Shown: one piece after another, positions 6,592 to 10,682 of the stretch
Layout of the letters: each line of letters opens with the position of its first letter
How positions within the stretch are numbered: the stretch's first letter is position 1
NCBI GenBank assembly: GCA_964614585.1
Contig: CAZTLW010000080.1
Coordinates: 1 to 10,682 of the forward strand
Length of the DNA: 10,682 nt
DNA from: JAHEFX01 sp964614585
Lineage (GTDB): Bacteria; Actinomycetota; Acidimicrobiia; Spongiisociales; JAENVV01
Reading direction: 5' to 3'
The notes under the pieces: generated by a model
Database searches by the model: none
Told to the model about the DNA's origin: nothing
Seen by the model: only the letters and a program-made list of their open reading frames with translations
Program-made: the position numbers and the translations under genes

Positions 6592-6852
6592 ATGGCAGCC
6601 CTGCACGAAGACCGAGACCAGGTGTCGGAGGCCGTCCTCGACATGAAGCGGGCGATCGACTCGCTGCGAGAGGAACTCGAGGCGGTCGATTGGTACAACC
6701 AGCGCCAGGACGTCACCACCGACGACGACCTGCGCGAGATCCTCATCCACAACATGAACGAGGAGAAGGAGCACGCCGCCATGCTCCTCGAATGGATCCG
6801 CCGCCACGACGAGGCATTCGCCGGACAGTTGGCCGAGTACGTGAAGCTCTGA
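6592..6852 (+). CDS. EncFtn-type ferritin-like protein (encapsulated-ferritin family) without targeting tail
   Basis: An 86-residue helical protein. EELEAVDWYNQR (27-38) and LIHNMNEEKEHAAMLLEW (51-68) match the two metal-binding helices of encapsulated ferritin such as Rhodospirillum rubrum EncFtn. The positions equal to its ferroxidase ligands Glu32, Glu62 and His65 are E28, E58 and H61 here, all intact. In this family two subunits together build the iron site, so the protein should dimerise or form rings and oxidise Fe(II). The chain stops at EYVKL, right after the second helix. The linker and C-terminal cargo-loading peptide that send EncFtn into an encapsulin shell are absent, and no encapsulin gene is in the window. 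A strong Shine-Dalgarno (GGAG, 6583-6586, 5-nt spacing) fixes the ATG at 6592; the frame is open upstream but meaningless. It converges on the LuxR gene. Confidence 0.88.
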   Translation: MAALHEDRDQVSEAVLDMKRAIDSLREELEAVDWYNQRQDVTTDDDLREILIHNMNEEKEHAAMLLEWIRRHDEAFAGQLAEYVKL

Positions 6853-6855
6853 GGC

Positions 6856-6871
6856 GTCGGGTCCGACCGAC
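6856..6871. terminator. Possible short hairpin between convergent genes
   Basis: GTCGG (6856-6860) and CCGAC (6867-6871) form a 5-bp stem with a 6-nt loop in the 29-nt gap between the ferritin-like and LuxR stops. It could serve either direction. The stem is short and no T-run is present, so support is weak. Confidence 0.25.
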
Positions 6872-6881
6872 CTCCCGAGGA

Positions 6882-9068
6882 TCAGAGGCTGATGAGGCCG
6901 ATGCTTCGGGCCGTCTCCACGGCCTCGGCCCGGGACGAGACACCCAGCTTCCGATAGATCGACATCGCCTGGCTCTTCACCGTGTGGCGGGAGAGGTAGA
7001 GCCGCTCGCCGATCTCGGGATAGGTGAGATGGGTGACCAGCATCGGCAGCAGCCGCAGTTCGGCGCTGCTGAGCGAGGAGGGGCCGACCGCTCCGCCCGG
7101 CATCGCCGCCAGCCGTTCCTTCAGCCGTTCGTGGGCACTGGCCAGCGCCCCGGAGCGGAAGCCGTTGACCAGGATGTCGCCCGCCTCTCGCACGACGCGT
7201 CGAGCGCCGGCCATGTCCGCCATCTCCATGAAGGCACGCGCCATCTCGTGGAGGCTGAGCAGTGACCCGATCGGGACGGCGTGGTTGAGCCGGGGCCGCA
7301 ACTGCGACGCCTTGCCCATCAAGGCCTTGGCTTCATCGACGTGACCTGCCCGGGCCGCCAGGCGAACACCCATGGCCAGGGGAAGGGCGCTCGTTATGTG
7401 GCGCCCGAGGCCCAGGCGCTCGATCATCTCGAGCGCCTGGGTGGCGAAAGCCTCGGCGCTCTCCCAGTCGTTCCGGGCTGCCGCGAGGCTCGCCCGTTGA
7501 CCCAGTCCTTGCGACGTGAAGGGGGCTGCCTCGACCGACTGGCTGATGGTTATGCCGCGAGCCCACACCGAGTCGGACTGTTCGATGTCTCCGATGGACC
7601 TGAGCGCGGTGGCCTCCATGCCGACCGCGATGTGGAACCAATCCCCGTGTCGGGCGAGACCGGCTTGGGCCGCTCGGGCATCTTCGACCGCCAACTCGGG
7701 GCCCTTCGGGGCCCGAGAGCTCCGAAGCAGCAAGGCCAGGGGCTCCAGCACGTCGTCGGCGAGCGGGTTCCCCTCCGAGTCGGCAAAGGCGTAGGCCGCC
7801 AGCCGATCGGCTCCCCCGGCGTCCCCCTCGAGTGACCGCACGAACGAGCCGGCCGCGGCCAGCGATGGATGCCGGGAACAGACTCCCTCGGCTTCCAGCC
7901 AGTCCAGCCATCCGGTGAGCGTCTCGGTCCGCCCCCGCGCATAGGTGACCCGCAGGGATCGGGATACCAAGGCCGCGGTGCGGTCGGTGTCGCCTGCCGC
8001 CCGGGCATGGTCGATGGCGAGCTCGGGGAAGCCATGCTCCTCGAACCACGAGGCAGCCCGGGCGTGCAGGCCGGGGAGCAGGTGCGGCTCGTGCTTGTGC
8101 AGTTCGGCGGTGAGGAAGTCCCGCAGGAGGGCGTGGTAGCGGTACCACGTCTGGCTCCGGTCCAACGCGGTCACGAGGAGGTTCGAGTCCTCGAGCCGTG
8201 CCAGCACCCGGGACGAGCCCTCGGTCTCGAGGATGTGATCACAGACGGGTCCCGACATCCGATCGAGGATCGAGGTCCTGACCAGGAACTGCAGGTCGGC
8301 GGGAGACAGGGGATCCAGGACCTCCTGACGCAGGTAGTCCGCCAGGAACCGGTCGTGGCCCGCCACGTCCCCGATCGATGTCGCCGCAGCGCCAGACCGA
8401 AGCGCCAGGGCAGAGAGGTAGATGGCCGCCGGCCAGCCCTCGGTCCGCTCCAGCAGCCTCGCCAGGTCGTCGCCGACATCGAGCCCCAACTCCGCCAGCA
8501 GGACGAGTGCCTCGGCCTCGTCCATCGCCAGGTCTGCGGCGCCGATCTCGGCCAGCCGGCCCTGCGACCGCAGGAGGGCGATGGGCAGTCCGCTCGCCGA
8601 CCGCGACGCCAGGAGCACCTGGAAGCCGGGAGGTGCCAGCGTCACCAATTCGCTGACGACGTCGAGGGAGCTCCGGCTACGGAGGGCGTCCGCCTGGTCC
8701 ACCAGCAACCGACCGCCGCCCGGCCGATCGCGCAGGGCTGCCACCAGGCGCGGGACCCCCAGGGTGAGGACCTCCTCCGACGCCAACGGCTGGGTGTCGA
8801 TCTCGTCGATCACCCCCTCGGCCAGAAGCACCGACCAGAGCGACGCGAGGAGCACCGCGGGGTCGTTGTGGGTCGAGTCCAGCGACAACCAGGCCGTCGG
8901 TCGGCGGTCGTCGAGCCTCGACTGGCTCAGCACGGTGGTCTTGCCATAGCCACCGGGAGCGATGACGGCGATCAGGGACGCGTCGCAGGCGGCACGAATC
9001 CGCTCCAGGACGCCCGCCCGGAGCACCAGCGCCGGTCTCGTCGGTTGCTGTGGATGATCAAGCGTCAC
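6882..9068 (-). CDS. Large MalT-like LuxR-family transcriptional regulator (LAL/STAND ATPase)
   Basis: A 728-residue cytosolic regulator. Residues about 15-330 form a STAND-type nucleotide-binding region: the Walker A loop APGGYGKTT is at 37-45 and a Walker B-like LLVDQAD at 121-127. A winged-helix-like segment follows near WYRYHALLRDFL. The middle (about 330-650) is helical and alanine-rich, like the TPR-type sensor part of MalT. The last 65 residues (664-728) are a LuxR DNA-binding domain, with LSRHTVKSQAMSIYRKLGVSSRAEAV as the recognition region (split here only by my reading: LSRHTVKSQAM, then SIYRKLGVSSRAEAV). Such proteins become active transcription factors on binding ATP and an inducer; the inducer and targets are unknown. 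The start is GTG 9066-9068 with GGGAG 7 nt upstream. It lies 45 nt after the zinc-ribbon gene and may be co-transcribed with it. Confidence 0.93.
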   Translation of the reverse strand: MTLDHPQQPTRPALVLRAGVLERIRAACDASLIAVIAPGGYGKTTVLSQSRLDDRRPTAWLSLDSTHNDPAVLLASLWSVLLAEGVIDEIDTQPLASEEVLTLGVPRLVAALRDRPGGGRLLVDQADALRSRSSLDVVSELVTLAPPGFQVLLASRSASGLPIALLRSQGRLAEIGAADLAMDEAEALVLLAELGLDVGDDLARLLERTEGWPAAIYLSALALRSGAAATSIGDVAGHDRFLADYLRQEVLDPLSPADLQFLVRTSILDRMSGPVCDHILETEGSSRVLARLEDSNLLVTALDRSQTWYRYHALLRDFLTAELHKHEPHLLPGLHARAASWFEEHGFPELAIDHARAAGDTDRTAALVSRSLRVTYARGRTETLTGWLDWLEAEGVCSRHPSLAAAGSFVRSLEGDAGGADRLAAYAFADSEGNPLADDVLEPLALLLRSSRAPKGPELAVEDARAAQAGLARHGDWFHIAVGMEATALRSIGDIEQSDSVWARGITISQSVEAAPFTSQGLGQRASLAAARNDWESAEAFATQALEMIERLGLGRHITSALPLAMGVRLAARAGHVDEAKALMGKASQLRPRLNHAVPIGSLLSLHEMARAFMEMADMAGARRVVREAGDILVNGFRSGALASAHERLKERLAAMPGGAVGPSSLSSAELRLLPMLVTHLTYPEIGERLYLSRHTVKSQAMSIYRKLGVSSRAEAVETARSIGLISL

Positions 9069-9113
9069 GGTTGGGCTCCCGAGGCAGGCTAACCGGAGCC
9101 CCCTCGGCGCCGC

Positions 9114-9443
9114 TCAGCGTGGAACCCGGGAAGGCATGTCTCGCCGCTCGATCCCGTCGACTCCGAGTGGAAGTGCTCCAGCGTCTGCGCCGGCCGTCCA
9201 CCCCCCGTCCGGGCCCGGCACGTCGGCCCGGCCATCGGCGAGGACCGCCTCGATCACCTCGGGAGTGTGGGCGGGCAGTACGAGCGCCTCGGGAGGAGCC
9301 GAGGCCCGGAGCCAGTAGATCGGCCGGTACCGCTGCTCGGCGCCCGGCCACCGCCCGCAGTGCGGGCATCGGGTATCGAACGCCGCAAGCCAAGTCTCGC
9401 CACAGGTCCGACAGACCCGCGGATCAGGCGTATCCCGATCCAT
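9114..9443 (-). CDS. Small N-terminal zinc-ribbon protein, function unknown
   Basis: A 109-residue protein not assigned to a named family. C11-x2-C14 (CRTCGE) and C26-x2-C29 (CPHCGRW) form a zinc ribbon at the N-terminus. The remaining 80 residues are rich in proline, alanine and glycine, contain a PPEALVLPAHTPEVIEAVLAD stretch and show no motif I know. The ATG at 9441-9443 is chosen because GGAGG (9451-9455) lies 7 nt upstream. The open frame reaches back to 9530, but that extension would translate the 3' half of the tRNA. Only 21 nt separate the start from the hairpin behind the tRNA, so there is little room for its own promoter. It precedes the LuxR regulator by 45 nt. It is probably real; an expression partner or structural role is a guess. 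Confidence 0.75.
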   Translation of the reverse strand: MDRDTPDPRVCRTCGETWLAAFDTRCPHCGRWPGAEQRYRPIYWLRASAPPEALVLPAHTPEVIEAVLADGRADVPGPDGGWTAGADAGALPLGVDGIERRDMPSRVPR

Positions 9444-9464
9444 CGGCACGCCTCCACTTGCAGC

Positions 9465-9498
9465 GAATCCCCCGAGAGGTCCGTGTCTCGGGGGATTC
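9465..9498 (-). terminator. Strong intrinsic-terminator-like hairpin behind tRNA-Leu
   Basis: GAATCCCCCGAGA (9465-9477) and TCTCGGGGGATTC (9486-9498) form a perfect 13-bp stem with an 8-nt loop, starting 5 nt past the tRNA 3' end. On the minus strand it is followed by GCTGCAAG, not a T-run. It most likely terminates or helps process the tRNA transcript, but downstream genes may depend on readthrough. Confidence 0.7.
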
Positions 9499-9503
9499 TT
9501 CGG

Positions 9504-9589
9504 TGTCGGAGAGAGGACTCGAACCTCCACGGGGATTCCTCCCCACCAGATCCTTAGTCTGGCGCGTCTTCCAATTCCGCCACTCCGAC
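9504..9589 (-). tRNA. tRNA-Leu, anticodon AAG
   Basis: An 86-nt class II tRNA on the minus strand. The acceptor GTCGGAG pairs with CTCCGAC, and the discriminator is A at 9504. The D-arm GCGGAATTGG is typical of bacterial tRNA-Leu. The anticodon stem CCAGA/TCTGG is perfect around the 7-nt loop CTAAGGA, so position 33 is T, the anticodon (34-36) is AAG and position 37 is G. A long variable arm (GGGGA, GGAA loop, TCCCC) is present. The T-arm GGAGG/CCTCT surrounds TTCGAGT. The 3' CCA is not encoded (the next bases are CCG). It decodes CUN leucine codons: CUU directly, and CUC and CUA if A34 is changed to inosine. TATACT at 9619-9624 is a likely -10, and a 13-bp hairpin follows. Confidence 0.95.
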
Positions 9590-9608
9590 GTGGTGGCCCA
9601 CCTGCGGC

Positions 9609-9636
9609 GGGGCCGGGAAGTATATGGCCCGGCCCC
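9609..9636 (-). terminator. Perfect 9-bp hairpin downstream of secG
   Basis: GGGGCCGGG (9609-9617) and CCCGGCCCC (9628-9636) are exact inverted repeats with a 10-nt loop, starting 8 nt after the secG stop in the direction of transcription. A second dyad, GGGTAG/CTACCC (9637-9650), covers the stop itself. No T-run follows. This is a likely secG terminator. The TATACT -10 box of the tRNA lies in the loop. Confidence 0.55.
9619..9624 (-). promoter_or_regulatory. Putative -10 box (TATACT) of the tRNA-Leu gene
   Basis: TATACT differs from the sigma70 consensus TATAAT at one position. It lies 29 nt before tRNA position 1, giving a short 5' leader of roughly 20 nt. No recognisable -35 is seen at 16-18 nt spacing. 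Confidence 0.6.
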
Positions 9637-9644
9637 GGGTAGGA

Positions 9645-9884
9645 CTACCCGAGCAGCACCGCCAACACGATGGTCGTCACGGAGAAGATGCCGGCGGCGA
9701 TCACCGTCAGGCGATCGAGGTTTCGCTCGACCACCGTCGACGCCTGGAAGGTCTGCGGGCCCATGCCACCACCGAACATGTCCGACATCCCGCCACCCCG
9801 CCCGGCGTGGAGCAGGATGAGCGTGATGATCGCCAATGAGACGATCACGTGGATGACGATGGTGATGACGGTGAGGACCTGCAT
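9645..9884 (-). CDS. secG: Preprotein translocase subunit SecG
   Basis: A 79-residue inner-membrane protein and part of the SecYEG channel that exports unfolded proteins. SecG helps SecA-driven transport by its movement next to SecY. There are two membrane helices (about residues 4-26 and 60-78) joined by a glycine-rich loop, LLHAGRGGGMSDMFGGGMG, the hallmark of the family. A VVERNLDRLTV segment leads into the second helix. Length is normal for actinobacterial SecG. The ATG at 9882-9884 has only a weak AGG about 6 nt upstream. In the same direction it follows gpmA, with a hairpin and a TATACT box in between. This recalls the usual neighbourhood of secG beside glycolytic genes (gap-pgk-tpi). 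Transcription probably ends at the hairpin 9609-9636. Confidence 0.96.
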   Translation of the reverse strand: MQVLTVITIVIHVIVSLAIITLILLHAGRGGGMSDMFGGGMGPQTFQASTVVERNLDRLTVIAAGIFSVTTIVLAVLLG

Positions 9885-9914
9885 GAACGACCTGGGGTCT
9901 CGGGGAGCGAGTGC

Positions 9915-9920
9915 AGTATA
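9915..9920 (-). promoter_or_regulatory. Putative -10 box (TATACT) of secG
   Basis: TATACT lies 30 nt before the secG ATG, immediately after the gpmA hairpin. No clear -35 is visible. It is the same hexamer in the same setting as the tRNA-Leu box, which makes it more credible. Confidence 0.55.
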
Positions 9921-9947
9921 GGGGGGAGGTGGGGCAAGGCCCCCCTA
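9919..9947 (-). terminator. GC-rich hairpin at the gpmA stop codon
   Basis: TAGGGGGG (9919-9926) and CCCCCCTA (9940-9947) are exact inverted repeats. An alternative inner hairpin, GGGGC/GCCCC (9931-9935 and 9939-9943), has a 3-nt loop. The outer arm includes the gpmA TAG stop. No T-run is present. It probably ends gpmA transcription, overlapping the secG -10 box. Confidence 0.5.
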
Positions 9948-10682
9948 CCCGGCCTGCTTTGCCACCGCGTCTGCCGCCGCCGCCACGGCCTCGGGGTCTC
10001 CGAGGTAGCGGGCCTCGACCACGCCGAACTCGTCGTCCAACTCGTAGAGGCGGGGCACGCCCGTAGGGATGTTGAGGCCCGGGATCTCGTCGTCGGGGAT
10101 GTCCTCGAGGTGCTTCACCAAGGCCCGGAGGCTGTTGCCGTGGGCGGCCACCAGCACCCGCTTGCCGTCGACCAGGTCCGGCACGATGGCGTCGAACCAG
10201 TACGGCAGCATGCGCTCCACCACATCCTTCAGGCACTCGGTGGCCGGCAGGATGTCGGGCGCCAGATGCGAGTAGCGGGTGTCGTGGCGCGGGTGACGCT
10301 CGTCATCGAGGTCGAGGGGCGGGGGCGGCACGTCGTAGGACCGACGCCACTCGAACACCTGGTCGGCTCCGTGCTCCTCGGCCGTCTCCTTCTTGTCGAG
10401 GCCTTGCAACGCCCCGTAGTGGCGCTCGTTGAGCCGCCAGTGGCGCTTCACCGGGAGCCAGTCGAGGTCCATCTCGTCGAGGGCGAGGTTGGCGGTCTGG
10501 ATGGCCCGCTTCTGCAGCGACGTGTGGACCACGTCGAAGGCGAGGCCCTCTCCGGCCATCAACCGCCCCGACTCTCGGGCCTCCGCGACACCCTTCTCGG
10601 TGAGCGGCACGTCGGTCCAGCCGGTGAACAGGTTCTCCAGGTTCCAGGTGCTCTGCCCGTGGCGGAGCAGGACGAGGGTGTG
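9945..10682 (-). CDS. gpmA: 2,3-bisphosphoglycerate-dependent phosphoglycerate mutase (5' end cut by window)
   Basis: This enzyme interconverts 3- and 2-phosphoglycerate in glycolysis and gluconeogenesis through a phosphohistidine. 245 residues are visible; the frame is still open at 10682, and only a few N-terminal residues and the start are missing. LVLLRHGQSTWN near the beginning carries the phosphorylated histidine (8th visible residue). FTGWTDVPLT, TSLQKRAIQTA, LNERHYGALQGLDK (catalytic glutamate), WRRSYDVPPPP and AHGNSLRALVKH (second catalytic histidine) follow in order. The LNIPTG segment near the C-terminus is also typical of the dPGM subfamily. RHGQS replaces the more frequent RHGES; the change is outside the histidine itself and is tolerated in the superfamily. 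A shorter reading from GTG at 10608-10610 would lose the active site and is rejected. secG follows. Confidence 0.97.
   Translation of the reverse strand, partial: HTLVLLRHGQSTWNLENLFTGWTDVPLTEKGVAEARESGRLMAGEGLAFDVVHTSLQKRAIQTANLALDEMDLDWLPVKRHWRLNERHYGALQGLDKKETAEEHGADQVFEWRRSYDVPPPPLDLDDERHPRHDTRYSHLAPDILPATECLKDVVERMLPYWFDAIVPDLVDGKRVLVAAHGNSLRALVKHLEDIPDDEIPGLNIPTGVPRLYELDDEFGVVEARYLGDPEAVAAAADAVAKQAG

Noticed and set aside
7869..9092. A 407-residue plus-strand open frame
   Set aside because: It is antisense to the LuxR regulator, which has intact Walker A and HTH motifs; the frame shows no domain.
9444..9530. N-terminal extension of the zinc-ribbon protein (MEVRVLSPTPKN...)
   Set aside because: It translates the 3' part of the tRNA and the terminator hairpin; a strong Shine-Dalgarno marks ATG 9441-9443.
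9504..9589. A bldA-like tRNA-Leu(UAA), suggested by the TAA in the anticodon region
   Set aside because: With the perfect 5-bp stem the loop is CTAAGGA. T is at position 33, so the anticodon is AAG. G37 also fits CUN rather than UUA decoding.
9465..9589. Integration (att) site at the tRNA, because AATCCCC occurs in both the variable arm and the hairpin
   Set aside because: The shared string is too short, the tRNA 3' end is not duplicated, and no integrase is in the window.
10608..10610. GTG as the start of the phosphoglycerate mutase
   Set aside because: It would remove the RHG catalytic histidine; the frame continues with conserved residues to the window edge.

Overview
The window is visibly very GC-rich, with tightly packed genes, few Shine-Dalgarno sequences and a tRNA without an encoded CCA. 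It looks like chromosomal DNA of a high-GC actinobacterium. The gene content (a DUF222/13E12-type HNH protein, a DUF6159 membrane protein, an actinobacterial-looking 2,3-BPG-dependent phosphoglycerate mutase) fits that. An Acidimicrobiia-like lineage is my guess, not something the sequence proves. No stretch of more than 300 bases lacks a gene.

Layout. (1) 6-2932, minus strand: a probable operon of a DUF6159 membrane protein, a 562-residue fusion of an N-terminal flavoprotein-like region with a C-terminal ferredoxin-NADP reductase, and a VOC/glyoxalase-fold protein whose GTG start directly abuts the reductase stop. (2) 3032-4234, plus strand: a complete DUF222-HNH endonuclease gene whose start codon lies inside a perfect actinobacterial LexA (SOS) box. 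(3) 4251-5670, minus strand: a DJ-1/PfpI protein followed by a DUF1295 (steroid-reductase-like) membrane protein. (4) 5859-6852, plus strand: a carboxymuconolactone decarboxylase/AhpD-like protein, a small single-span membrane protein, and a compact EncFtn-type ferritin-like protein with no encapsulin-targeting tail. (5) 6882-10682, minus strand: in transcription order gpmA (cut by the window end), secG, a tRNA-Leu with anticodon AAG, a zinc-ribbon protein, and a large MalT-like LuxR ATPase regulator. Hairpins follow gpmA, secG and the tRNA, and TATACT -10 boxes sit next to the first two.

Together this is mostly an ordinary chromosomal region with a redox and stress flavour (reductase, PfpI, AhpD-like, ferritin). 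No prophage, CRISPR array or insertion sequence is seen. The most notable points are the SOS box overlapping the start of a probably leaderless HNH gene, the tag-less encapsulated-ferritin homologue, the flavoprotein-FNR fusion with degenerate N-terminal motifs, and the A34 tRNA-Leu.
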